A stretch of 64,000 nt of DNA, taken from assembly GCA_024349245.1 (NCBI GenBank), contig JALDNG010000048.1, positions 7,726,501-7,790,500 of the forward strand, read 5' to 3'. Source of the stretch: Neodontobutis hainanensis (lineage: Eukaryota > Chordata > Actinopteri > Gobiiformes > Odontobutidae). The notes under the pieces are model-generated. The model was given only the letters and a program-made list of their open reading frames with translations, did no database searches and had not been told where the DNA came from. Made by a program: the position numbers and the translations under genes. Shown in pieces: positions 15,101 through 28,731 of this stretch. The stretch's first letter is position 1. Each line of letters begins with the position of its first letter.

Positions 15101-18100
15101 CCTGGTCCAGGACAGAGAGACTGTTGTGCTAGAATGGTCTGTGACTTTAGGGTTGTTAGGTGGTCCTGGTGGATATGTGGCATCACAAGCTTTAATATAC
15201 TCGGTTGGTGCACTGGGCTTTCCAACACCAGCAGCATTTTCAGCTGAGACACGGAATTCATATGAGTGCCCCTCAGTTAGGCCAGTGCATCTAAATCTTA
15301 GATCAGTCAGTCTCTTTTTGTTGCATTTAGTCCATCTAATGCCCTCCTTGTCGCATTTTTCAAGAACATATCCTTCAATCTCAGCTCCACCATTATGTTC
15401 TGGCCTCTCCCAAGTAAGCACTATGGAGTCTCTTGTGATAGCACTAGCTTCAGGAATAGAGGGAGCACTAGGGGTGGTAAATGGATTGCGAGCAACTACA
15501 GGCTCAGATTCAAGAGGCTCTCCAACACCATATTTGTTCACAGCAGTTACTCTGAAAATGTATTCGTTGCCAGGCAGAAGTTTTGTAATTTTGTAGCTGA
15601 TGGCCTGAATTTTAGGTTCTACTATGGTCCAGGACAAACGACTGGTCTCTCTTTTTTCAATGATATAGTGGGATATGCTAGCTCCACCGTCATGAGAAGG
15701 ATGGTTCCAGTGGAGATAACACTTTTCAGCTGTGACTCCCTTGACTGCCAGTGGACCATCAGGTGGGCCAGGTCTATCCAAAACCTTAACATTAACTGGG
15801 ATCATTTTTACTCCACCAACATTTACAAGTTTGAGTGTAAAGTGCCCGCCATCAACTCTAATACATTCCTTAACTGTCAGGATGGTACGTGTAAGTGTGG
15901 TCTTGACTTCCATTCTTGGTGTAGCTTTGTCAATCTCCTTTCCGTCTTTCAACCAAATAACTTCGGGCAAAGGCTTGCCACTGTAGTCAGCATCAATTTC
16001 AAATGTCTCACCAGCATTAACAATAGTCAGATCTTTGAATTTACAATCCATACTGGCTTCTGGTGCTTCAATTTTATCTTTGGCTGTAATTTCTCCTGTA
16101 GTCTCGGAAGGACGGCTAAAGATGCCAGCTGCATTCCTTGCAATAATTCTAAATTCATACACACAATCTTCAGTAAGGCCAGTGAGAGTGAACTGAGTAG
16201 TAATGATGTTGGTAAAGCTAGCTTTCATCCATCGTGTATCTGGGTACTTCTTTCTCTCAATCACATAGCCTGTGATAGCACTGCCTCCATCATACTGGGG
16301 TCGAGACCACTTAAGTGTCACATGGTTTCTGGTAATTTCAATAGCTTCAGGAGCTCCTGGTGGATCACATGGGTCCCTTGCAACTGTGCTCTCAGATACC
16401 TTACTAACAGGGCTAAGTCCAGCAATATTTTCAGCATAAACTCTGAATTCATACTCGATACCCTCTTCCAGTTCTGTAGTCTTGAAGCGAGGTTCTGGAA
16501 TTAGAAGTTTGTTGAGTTTAGTCCACAAGAGACTATTCTTTTCCTTTCTCTCCAGATGATAGCCCAGGATGGGACTGCCTCCATTGTTACTAGGAGGTTT
16601 CCATTCTACCACCATATTATCCTTGGTTGCAGCAGAAACAACTGGAGTTCCTGGAGCAGCAGGCTCAGTAAATGGATACTGTGCAATTACAGAAGGAGAG
16701 ATAATAGCAGGACTCTTTCCATATCTATTTTCAGCAGATACTCTGAATTGATATTCAACTCCAGTCTTCAGTTTGGTGACTTTGATGGTGGTTCTGGCAA
16801 TTGTAGCAGAGACAATTTGCCATGCTGTTGTGGTGGTGTCTCTCTTTTCTACAATGTAGTTGTTGATTTGACACCCTCCTGTATACTCAGGCACCTCCCA
16901 GGAAAGAGTGACATAATTAGAGCTCACCTCCTCAATCTTGACGGGACCGGTAGGTGGACCAGGCTTATCGAGAATTATAACAGTAATCTCCTCTGTGGTG
17001 GTTCCAACAGTGCTTGTCGCTGTAAGACTGTATTTACCAGAATCATCTCTGTTTGCATCCTTAATGAAAAGTTTGGTAGAAGAGGCTATACTTGACACAT
17101 TTAATCTGGTTGTTTCTTTAAGAACCTGGTCATCCTTTTTCCATTCAACCTTGGGAACGGGGCGACCCAGCACCGGTATCTCAATCTTTAGGTCCTCACC
17201 TTGTTGCAAACTGTAAGTGTTGTATCTAATCTTAAAGCCTGGCATTATTGTTATATCCTTTGCTGTAACTGGTGAAGCAAGAGGCCTAGGATCACTCTTG
17301 CCTTTATCATTAAATGCTGAAACTCTAAAGAGGTACTCGTGTCCTGCACTAAGGCCAGAGACAGTGCCCTCACAAGTTTTGGTTGTGGCAGCCACTACCC
17401 ATTCCTCTGATCCCATGGGTTGCATCTCAATGTAGTAGCCCATAATCCTGCTTCCTCCATCATGGTCTGGCTTCTCCCAGGAAAGTGAAGCAGTGGTCTT
17501 GGTTACATCTGTCAAAGCCACTTTACCAACAGGCAGAGGAGGTTCAGAGCACCTAAATGAGTCTTCTGTCTCAACTGCCTGTCCCACACCAAATTCATTT
17601 TCAGCCAACACTCTGAAGTAGTAAATAGTTCCTTCAGTTAGACCAGTGATACGAAAACTTGTCTTAGTGCACTTGTTGTCCACATTAGAAAACACCTTTC
17701 TGTTAGCCTCACGCTTCTCAACAAGGTAGTTCTTTATTCTTGCACCACCATCAATTACAGGTGGTTCCCAGGTCAAAGTGACACTTTGCCTCTTAATGTC
17801 CTTTACTTTAAGATTTATTGGTGCTCCTGGAGTATCAAGAACTTTGACAGAAACAAAAGCAGTTTTTGTCCCGGCACTGTTTTCCAGTTTGAGAATATAT
17901 TTCCCAGCGTCATATTTATCACATATGTCAACAGACAACTGGCTGTAATCTTCACCAGTCTCTATCTGTACTTTACTGGGAAGTTCTCCATCCTCCTTAG
18001 ACCAGCTAATCTCAGGGGTTGGACGACCTTTGAATGGGATACAGATTCTCATTGAGCCACCTGCCCGGACCACAATTCCTTTCCTGAGCTCTGAATCAAG

Positions 18101-21100
18101 TATTACCTCTGGAGCATCTATAGTGTCGAGAGGTTTTACAACTCTTTCGATTTCAGTTGGCTCACCAATACCCAACTTATTAATAGCACAGATACGGACT
18201 TTGTATTCCTGGTGCTCAATCAGTTTGGTGATGGTAAATTTCGTAGCATTAACACCAGATGGTGGAGTGCAGATGGTCCATTCTTCTTCATCAGCTTTGG
18301 TAATTTCAACTGCATATCCTTGAATCTCACAACCACCATCATAGATAGGTCTATGCCAGGCAACGGTGATGGTGTCTTTAGTGGTGTCAACCACATGGAC
18401 ATTAGTTGGGCTGCCGGGTTCAAAAATAGGATCACATGCTTTGAGGTACGGGGTAGCAGGGCTAGGCTGACCCACTCCAGCTGCATTCTCAGCTGATAAT
18501 CTGAATTCATATTCGTGGTCCTCAGTCAGTCCTGTGACTCTGAAACGCAAATCTGTTACTCTGCGTTTGTTACACTTGGTCCACCTGATTCCAGCCCTGT
18601 CTCTCTTTTCAACAATGTATCCAACAATTTCACTGCCTCCAGTATTTTCAGGGCGGTTCCAGCAAACCGTCATAGAGTCTCTTGTGATGTTGGTGATCTC
18701 AAGCTCTTGGGGTGGGCTAGGTGTAACAAAAGGATTTCTCATGATAACTGGGACAGATTCAAGTGGCTCACCTACACCATATTTATTGACAGCCATAACT
18801 CTGAAGATATACTCATTGCCTTTCAACAGTTTGGTAACCTTGAACATGGTGGCTCCACAATCGCCTGAGACCACAGTCCATGCTAGGCGGCTGGTTTCTC
18901 TTTTTTGGATAACATAATGGGAAATGGTAGCGCCTCCATCATATCGGGGCGGCAGCCATGACAGTGAGCATTTCTCCTCTGTGACATTACTTACAGTAAG
19001 TGGACCCTCTGACGGGCCTGGTCTATCCAAAACCTTTACACTGAATGGTACTGTCTGAGTTCCAGCCACATTTGTTAAAACCAGTGTATACTGTCCACCG
19101 TCCACTCTAATGGCATCCTTGACCATCAACACAGCCTTGAAATCTTCATTTTTTATCTCAGCTCTGGCTGTATTTTCAACTTCTCTTTCTCCTTTAAACC
19201 ACTGAGCTGTTGGTACAGGCTTTCCTTCTACACTGGCCTTCAGAACAAATGTTTCGCCGGCATTGATAACAAGAGTCTGGTTGTACATAGCATCAGTCTC
19301 ACACTTTGGTGGCTCAACATCATCTTTAGCTGTGATGGCACCGGTGCTTTCAGAGGGTTTGCTAACAGCACCAGCAGCATTTCTTGCCAGAACTCTGAAG
19401 TCATATTTACAGTCTTCTGTCAAACTTGTAACAGTGAATTCATGTTCAATGATGTTGGCAAAACTGGCCTTCATCCACTTTCCTTCAGGAAGGTCACGTT
19501 TCTCCACAACATAGCCAGTAACCATACTTCCACCATCATATACTGGAGCTGTCCACCTCAGTTTTACTGAGTGCCTTGTGACAATAACAGCCTCTGGGCG
19601 GCCTGGAGGATCACATGGGTCACGAGCCACACAGACCTCAGAGACTTTGCTGCTTTTTCCAATTCCAACAATATTCTCAGCATATACTCGGTACTCATAC
19701 TCAATGCCTTCCTCAAGAGGGGTGGATTTGAATCTGCAATCTTGGATAAGCATTTTGTTGATCTTTGTCCAGAGGATACTGTTCTTTTCTTTCCTTTCCA
19801 GATGGTAGCCCAAGATGGCACTGCCACCATCAGATGGGGGTTTATGCCACTCAACTACCATGTAATCCTTGGTGTATGAAGACACAAACGGTGTTCCGGG
19901 TGGACCAGGTTCCTGGAATGGATATTGTGCCAAAACAGGCTCTGAACCAATTGCATAACTCTTTCCATATCTGTTCTCAGCAAAAATTCTGAACTGATAT
20001 TCAGCTCCAGTCTTCAGATTTGTAACCTTTAGTGTAGTTCTGGCGACAGTGGCAGATACAACCACCCAGTTGGTTGTGGTTGTGTCTCGCTTTTCCACAA
20101 CATAGTTGGAGATAGGGCAGCCACCTGTATATGTAGGTGGTTCCCAGGTAAGAGTAATACTTTCAGCACTGATGTCTTCAAGCTTTACAGGGCCTGTTGG
20201 TGGGCCTGGTTTGTCTAAAGTTATCACCTCAATAGAGGCATCTTTGGAACCCAGCACACTGGAAACATTGATGCTATACATGCCTCCATCCTCTTTTGTG
20301 GCATCCTTAATAGTGAGAGTAGTATGATGTGCTGAGTCTGTAACATTGACTCTGGTTGTCTGTTTCAGGGCAGCTCCATCCTTAAGCCAAGTGATGGTTG
20401 GCTTTGGATGACCAGCAACTGGAACTTCAATCTTGAGGTCATATCCCACCTGGACACTGTATGAGCTGACTTTAGGTCTAACAGTGGGCTCAATAACAAG
20501 ATCTTTTGCCACAATGGACTGTGCCAGTTGTCTGGGGTCACTCTTGCCCTTCTCATTAACAGCAACTACTCTAAACTGATATTCTTCTCCCTTCATTAGA
20601 TTTGTCACAGTAGTCTCAAGTGCCTTTACAGTAGCACACACCGACCAGACTTCACTGTCCTTTGGTGCAAGTTCGACTTCATAATAACTGATCCTACTGC
20701 CTCCATCATGAATGGGCTTCTCCCAGGAGAGGGTAACTGTGCTCTTTGTAACATCAACAACACTTACTTTGCCTGGAGGTTGAGGTTTCTCAGATATCTT
20801 AATCGGATCCAATGTTTTTGCCGGCAGACCCACACCATATTCATTTTCAGCTGAGACTCTGAAGAAGAAGATTCCACCCTCTGGAAGAGGCTCAATCTTC
20901 CATGACATTCTATTGCAGGTGGTGATTGGAGAGTAAACCTTTCTTGTACTTTCACGCTTCTCCAAAATGTAGTGTTTAATTTTTGCACCACCATCCAGAA
21001 GTGGAGGCTCCCATGTAAGAGTGACAGAATTCTTGGTAATCTCCTTTACAATAAAGTTGGTGGGGGGGCTTGGTGAATCATGGACTCTCACACTGATGAA

Positions 21101-24100
21101 AACTGATTTGACTCCACTGGCATTTTCTGCAGTTACAATGTATTTGCCACTGTCAAAACGCTCAACATTTTCAATGACAAGTGAAGCATAGTTGCCTGTG
21201 TTGTCAATCTGGGCCGTCTCCTTAATCTCACCATCAGCCTTGCTCCATTTCACCTCAGGAGCTGGACGACCTCTCACAGGAACAAAAAGTCGAAGAGTGC
21301 TTGCAGCTCTAATGTTAATCATCTTCCTCATTTCAGCATCTAGATCAAGATCAGGAGCCTCAAGCTTCTCTTCCAGAAGAATCTTTCCTGGAACATCGGC
21401 ATGCTCACCAACCCCAACTTTATTGATTGCACAAACTCTGAATTGGTACTCATGTTTCTCCAGAAGTTTTGTTACTGTAAATTTGGTCTCCACAATTCCA
21501 GTAGGAGGAGTGCACATAAACCACTCATCTGATGCTACATTACTGGCTTCTACAATGTAGCTTTGAATCTCACAGCCACCATCGTAGATGGGTTTGCCCC
21601 AAGTGAGAGAAACAGTAGACCTGGTGGAGTCTACAACCTTGGGGTTGTTTGGTGGTCCTGGTTTAAAGGTAGGATCTAGTGCTTTGTAGTAAATTGTGGC
21701 TGGGCTAGGTGTCCCAACACCTGCTGCATTTTCTGCAGAAACTCTAAATTCATAGCTGTGGTTTTCGAGGAGCCCAGTGACTCTAAAGCGTAGCTCACTG
21801 ACTGTACGCTTGTTACACCTGGTCCATCTCACACCATCTTTGTCACGTTTTTCAACAACATATCCTTGAATTGGGCTGCCACCATCATTGGATGGTCTCT
21901 CCCATGTAACCACCATGGAGTCTTTGGTGATGGTGGACACGTCTACCTCTGTTGGTGGGCTAGGAGCAATAAATGGATTTCTGGCAATCATTGGCTCAGA
22001 CTCCAAAGGCTCACCAATTCCATACTTGTTTACTGGAACTACTCTGAAAATATACTCATTACCAGGTAGAAGTTTAGTTATTTTCAGATTGAGTGTCTGG
22101 ACTTTAGGTTCAACTACTGTCCAAACAAGCCTGCTGGTCTCCCTTCTCTCCACAATGTAATGGGAAACTTCACTGCCCCCATCTTGTAAAGGTGACTTCC
22201 ATGCAATAGAGCATTTTTCACTGGTGACACCATATATTAATATCGGACCCTCAGGTGGACCTGGTCTGTCCAAAACCTTGACATTAATGTTCACAGTTTT
22301 TTCTCCTCCTACATTCTTTGCGAGCAGAGTGTACTGGCCTCCATCAACACGGATGGCTTCTTTAACAACAATACAGGCTGTAAAGTCTGTGTTTTTAAAC
22401 TCCAAGCGAGCTGCTTCAGTAATTACTTGTCCTTCTTTTATCCAGAAAATGGAGGGCACAGGCTTTCCATAGATGGAAGCCTCAAGCCTGAATGTGTCTC
22501 CAGCATTTACAACAACAGCCTGTGAGTATTTGGCTTCAAGGTCAATTTTAGGTGGCTCCACCTCATCCTTGGCAGTAATTGCTCCAGTAGACTCTGAAGG
22601 CAAACTAAAGACGCCTGCTGAATTTCTGGCGATGACACGGAACTCATAAATCTGATCTTCAGTAAGACCGGTGACAACAAACTCTGTTTTAATGATGTTT
22701 GTAAAACTAGCCTTCATCCAGCGGCCTTCTCCCTCCTTTTTCTCAACAACATAGCCAGTGATCTTGATGCCACCGTCATATTCAGGTTTGGTCCATCTGA
22801 GTGTTATGGCATTTCTGGTAACAATGACAGCCTCAGGTTTGCCTGGTCTGTCACAAGGATCTCTGGCCACCTGCAGGTCACTCACTTTGCTGGCTTTGCT
22901 AAGGCCAACAATATTCTCTGCATAGACTCTGAATTCATACTCAATACCTTCTTCAAGGCCAATTGCCTTAAACCGGGTCTCTGGAATTATTTGTTTATTT
23001 TGTTTTACCCACAGAATACTATTTTTTTCTTTAAGCTCTATGTGATACCCAAGAATCTTGCTTCCACCATCATTACTGGGTTTGTCCCATACAACAACCA
23101 TGCTTTCCTTGGTTGCAGACTGGACTGTTACAGAACGTGGCTGGCTTGGCACTTCATATGGATACTGTGCAATAATGGTTTCAGAGAGGAGGACTGATGA
23201 CTTGCCATATCTATTCTCTGCAGCAATCCTAAATTGATACTCTGACCCAGTCTTCAGACGTGCAGCTTTAATAGTTGTTCTAGCCACTGTAGCAGAAACT
23301 ATCTGCCAGTTAGTAGTAGATGTATCTCTTTTCTCTACAATGTAATTGTTAATAGCGCAACCACCATCATACTCTGGAGGACTCCAGGACAAGACCACAC
23401 TGTCTGACGTGATTTCATCCATCTTGATGGGGCCAGTTGGAGGACCAGGCTTATCGAGAACAACTACACTAACATCCGCAGATGCATCTCCAACTGTGTT
23501 ATGTAGTTTGATAGTGTATGTGCCCACATCATCTCTGCAAGCCTCCTTGATGACCATACGAAGGTTTTTGTCCGTAGCTTCAGCATTAACTCTTGTAGTT
23601 TCCTTGAGGGCAACACCATCCTTGAGCCAAGTCACTGTTCCTTTGGGATAGGCGACATAAGGTATATCCATCTTTAGATCATCTCCTGCAAGAACGCTAT
23701 AGGTGGTGAAGAGCAGTTTGAATGTTGGCAAAATGACCAAGTCTTTAGCGACAACAGGCACACTCAGAGGTCGGGGATCGCTCACTCCCTTTTCATTTGT
23801 GGCTGAGATTCGGAACATGTACTCCTCTCCTTGCGTAAGTCCGGTGACAACAGCCTCATTTGTCTTCACCATTATGACCTGGATCCATTTGTCACTTCCT
23901 TTACTCTGCATTTCAACAATATATCCTGTAATTCTGCTACCACCATCATGATCAGGTTTTTCCCAAGTAAGTTTGACACTGTTGCCAGTCACTTCACAAA
24001 GTGAAACTTTGCCAGGAGGGAGTGGCTTCTCAGAGACCTTAATTGGTTCAAGGGTTTCCACTGGGAGACCAATACCATATTCATTTTCTGCTAAGACTCT

Positions 24101-27100
24101 AAAGAAGTACATCTTTCCTTCGTCAAGTTCTCCAATTTTCCAGCTGGACTTATGACAGCTAGCACAAACTGTTGAGTACGCCTTTCTGGTTGATTCACGT
24201 TTCTCCACAATGTAGTTGCGAATTCTGGACCCACCATCAATAAGAGGGGCATCCCAAACAAGGGAGACAGAATCTCTGGAGACCTCCTTGATAATAAGAT
24301 TTTGAGGTGCTCCAGGAGTATCAAGCACTCTAACATTAACAAAGGCCGTCTTGCTTCCTGAGGCATTCTCTACAGTGACCATGTATTTACCACCATCAAA
24401 CCTATCAACATTTTCAACTTGAAGAGTAGTAAAAGAAGGAGTAATTTCTATGTTTGCTTTGTCCAGGGATTCCCCATGTTCTCTTGACCATTTCACATCA
24501 GGGGCTGGTCTGCCTTTGATAGGAACAAATAGCCTAAGTGTGCTACACGCTCTGATGCAAACCACTTTACGCAACTCTGCTCCAAGTTCAATTTCTGGAG
24601 TAAGCAATCTGTCCTCAGCCTTTGGTGTTCCCGGCACAGCAGCAGGCTCTCCAACTCCTTCACAGTTAGTGGCACAAATATTAATTTTGTATTCTTGATT
24701 TTCCTTTAAGTTGGTAATAGTGAAGGAAGTGGCAGTCCATCCCTTTTTGGGAGTTTGAATTGTCCATTCATCTTCCTCAGGATGGCATGTCTCTACAATA
24801 TAACCAGTGATTTCAGAACCACCATCATAAACAGGCTTGTTCCACGCCAAGGTGATTGAGGACTTTGTTGTGTCCAACACTCTTGGATTTCCTGGAGGTC
24901 CTGGCTGGAATATTGTGTCAATGGCTTTGTAAAACTCACTGGAAGGACTAGGCTGGCTTAAACCAGCATTGTTCTCTGCAAAAACTCTGAACTCATACTC
25001 ATGTCCTGATGTAAGGCCAGAGACCTTAAATCTTAGGTCTGTTACTGTCCTCTTGTTGCACTTAACCCAGCGCAATCCAGTCTTATCCCTTCTTTCAATA
25101 ACATAAGTGTTAAGACTGCTTCCACCATCATGTTCAGGTCGTTCCCAACAAACAACCATGGAATCCCTAGTAATAGTGGTGACTTCAGGCTGTGAAGGTG
25201 GGTCACTTGTGACGTATGGGTTGGTACAAATGATGGGTTCAGACTCCAAGGGTTCTCCCACGCCATACTTGTTAACGGCCATGACTCTAAAGATATATTC
25301 ATTGCCTTTCAGAAGTTTAGTCACTTTGAACCTGTTGGCCTGAAGGTCTGTGGCAACATTTGTCCATGCCAGCCTACTAGTTTCACGCCTCTGAATCATA
25401 AAGTACTCAATCTTTGCACCACCATCATGAGTTGGATGCAGCCAGTTAAGTACACATTTCTCAGCAGCAACATCTGTAATAGTAAGGGAATCTGGTGGCC
25501 CAGGTCTATCAAGTACTTTAACATTGAATGTAAACTTAGCAAAGCCACCAGGGTTGCTTGCAGTCAAAGTGAAAGCACCACCATCTCTCCTCAGTGAGTC
25601 TTTGTTGATGAGAGTTGTATGGAAGTCTAATGACTTAATTTCAATCTTAGCTGTGTCTTCAAGCTCTTTTCCTTCCTTGGTCCATACCAGAGAGGGGATG
25701 GGCCTGCCACTGACATTTGCCTCCAGTTTGAAAATTTCTCCTGCCATTACAACAACATTGCTACTATAGGATGCATCGACATCAAGTTTAGGCTCTTCAA
25801 TGTCATCCCTGCAAGTGATTGCTTCTGACGGTTGAGATGGAGCACTAACAGCGCCCGCTGAGTTTCTAGCAAAAACACGGAATTCATAAGTAGCTTCTTC
25901 AATTAGACCGCTGACAGTATAGATGGTCTCTAGTATATTATTGAAGTTGGCCTTGAGCCAGCGTCCATCTGGCAGCTCCCGCCTCTCAACAGTGTATCCA
26001 GTGATTGAAAAGCCACCATCTCCCTCTGGTTTGGTCCAAGAAACTGTAACCTCATGTCTGGTGATATTTAGAACCACAGGCCTACCTGGTGGGTCAACTG
26101 GATCCAATGCATACAAAGACTCAGAGGGTTTGCTTGGTTTGCTCAGACCAGCTATGTTTTCAGCTGTGACACGGTGTTCATATGCAATCCCATCTACAAG
26201 ACCAGTGGACTTAAAGATATTTCCAACAACTAAAGCTTTGCTAATTCTTTGCCAAAGAATGCTGTTTTTCTCTTTTCTCTCAACATGGTAGCCAAGTATA
26301 GTACTGCCTCCATCTGAAGATGGCTCATTCCAGCTCAGTGTCATGGAATCTTTGTTAAAAGATGTAACCACAGGAGTGCCTGGTTGCCCTGGCACATCAA
26401 ATGGATAGGCAGCCACTACATGCTCAGAGACGATGCATGGTCCAATGCCATATCTGTTTTGGGCCTTGACACGGAACTGGTATGTAGTTCCAGTGGTAAG
26501 TCGAGCTGCCTTGAATGTTGTGCGAATGACTGTAGCTGCCAATTCCACCCATGTGCCCGAACCAGTGGTTTCACGACTCTCTACAATGTAGTTGTTTATT
26601 GGAACTCCGCCGTCATTTTCTGGTGCTTCCCAGGACATGAGAACATAATCGCATGAGACCTCGTCCATTTTAATGGGGCCTGTTGGAGGGCCAGGAATGT
26701 CATGGACCAGCACTGTAATAGTCTCTGTTACTGTGCCCAACAGGTTCTTTCCAGTCATGGAATACTGGCCTCCATCACTTCTCTTGATCTCTCCAATGTT
26801 GAGAATAGTAGATGTGGATGTGGTTTCAGTGTTGATTCTTTGCGTTTCCTTAAGCACTATATCACCCTTCTTCCAGGTGACCACAGGTCTGGGTTTGCCA
26901 AGCACTGGAATTTCCACCTTAACACGATCTCTGGCCTTGGCAATAACAGTCTGCTGGTACACTGCCCGCATGTCAAAAGATGGAGCAAATGTCTGCTCTT
27001 TGATAACAGCAGGTCTACTCTCACGGGGGTCACTTCTGCCTGATGCATTAACAGCCATGATGCGGAAAGTATATTCTGCACCCTCAACCAGATCTGTGAC

Positions 27101-28650
27101 AGTGTAGTCCAGTGCTTTGATAGTGGTCACATGGACCCACTGATCAGTGTCTTTCTTTTGTGCCTCAATAACATAACCACTGATCAAGCTGCCACCATCA
27201 TGCAGGGGTTTGGTCCATGACAGACTTGCACTATCAGCAGTGACGTCAGTAACATACAAGTTCTCAGGTGCAGAAGGTGCCTGGGAAACTCTGATTGGCT
27301 CAGGAGTTTCAGCTGGCTCCCCCACCCCAAGGTCATTCTCAGCAGAAACACGGAAATAATAATAAGCTCCTTCCTCCAGGTCAGTTATTTTGAAAGAACA
27401 TTTTTGCCACGAGGTGCTCAGAACTGTGTATGCCTTCTTAGTGGCTTCTCTCTTTTCAATAATGTAGTTGTGAATCTTTGATCCACCATCAATAATAGGG
27501 ATCTCCCACTGAAGGGTTATGCTGTGTTTAGTTATTTCTCTTGGTTTGAGATTAACTGGGGGTCCAGGTGTGTCCAAAACCTTCACATTAACAAAGCCAG
27601 TTTTCTTCCCAGCTACATTTTCCAGACATAGATGGTATTTTCCAGCATCATATCGAGTACAGTCAGGGATGACCAGCAGAGTGTATGACTCAGTGGTATC
27701 AATATGTGCTCGTGCCTTAAGGTTGGTGTCATCTTTGCTCCAAGTTATTTCAGGAACTGGTCGACCTTTGATGGGAACAAACATACGAATTGAACAACGA
27801 GATCGGACAACCAGGGTTCTTCTAAGTTCCGCGTCTAGCTCAAAGTCGGGCAGTGCCTCCTGGTCTACCAGTTCAGTTACTTTCTCAACCTCAGCAGGTT
27901 CACCGATGCCCTCAGTGTTTACTGCTTTGACTCTGAAGTGATATTTGCCTCCCTTTTGAAGTTTTCCAATGACATATTCAGTTGCTTTTATTGGGTATCG
28001 GGTCTCAGTCTCCCAGTCATCATGTCCATCCTTCTTGTACTCAACAATGTATCCCTCTACTTCAAGGCCACCATCGTAATGAGGTCTACCCCATTCGAAA
28101 GAAGCTGTGGTTTTTGTGGTCTCTGTAATTCTTGGGTTTGATGGAGGACCGGGTGGATCTATGGACAGAAAAAAAAAATCAAGCAGTTAAAACTGGGTGG
28201 AAAATGTGTTATTTCATTGGTGTGTATGTCCTATTAACTTACAGACAATATCCTTGGTCATTGCAGGGCGTGATGGCTCACTTGGTTCCCCAAATCCAGC
28301 TTTGTTTTCAGCAGTAACTCTAAACTCATATTCGACTCCCTCGCTCAGGCCTTGCACCTTAAAGCGCAGGTCAGGCACCGTTCTTTTACATGCTCTGACC
28401 CATCTCATTCCTTTCCTCTCTTTCCTCTCAACACAATAGCCTCTGATGTCACTTCCTCCATCATTTGCTGGTCTCTTCCATGAAATGGTTACAGCATTCC
28501 TGCTGACATTATCAATCTCTGGGGTTGATGGTGGGCCCGGAGGACCTGTGAAAACAAAATGAATAATAATAATACAAAATGAATAATAATAATAATAATA
28601 ATATGTTATATATATATATATATATATATTACAATATATATATATATATG

Positions 28651-28731
<81 letters not shown>

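Noticed and set aside
15395..16504. A 369-codon open frame on the plus strand
   Set aside because: It lies wholly opposite the giant titin exon and shows no domain; it is an antisense shadow of biased codon use.
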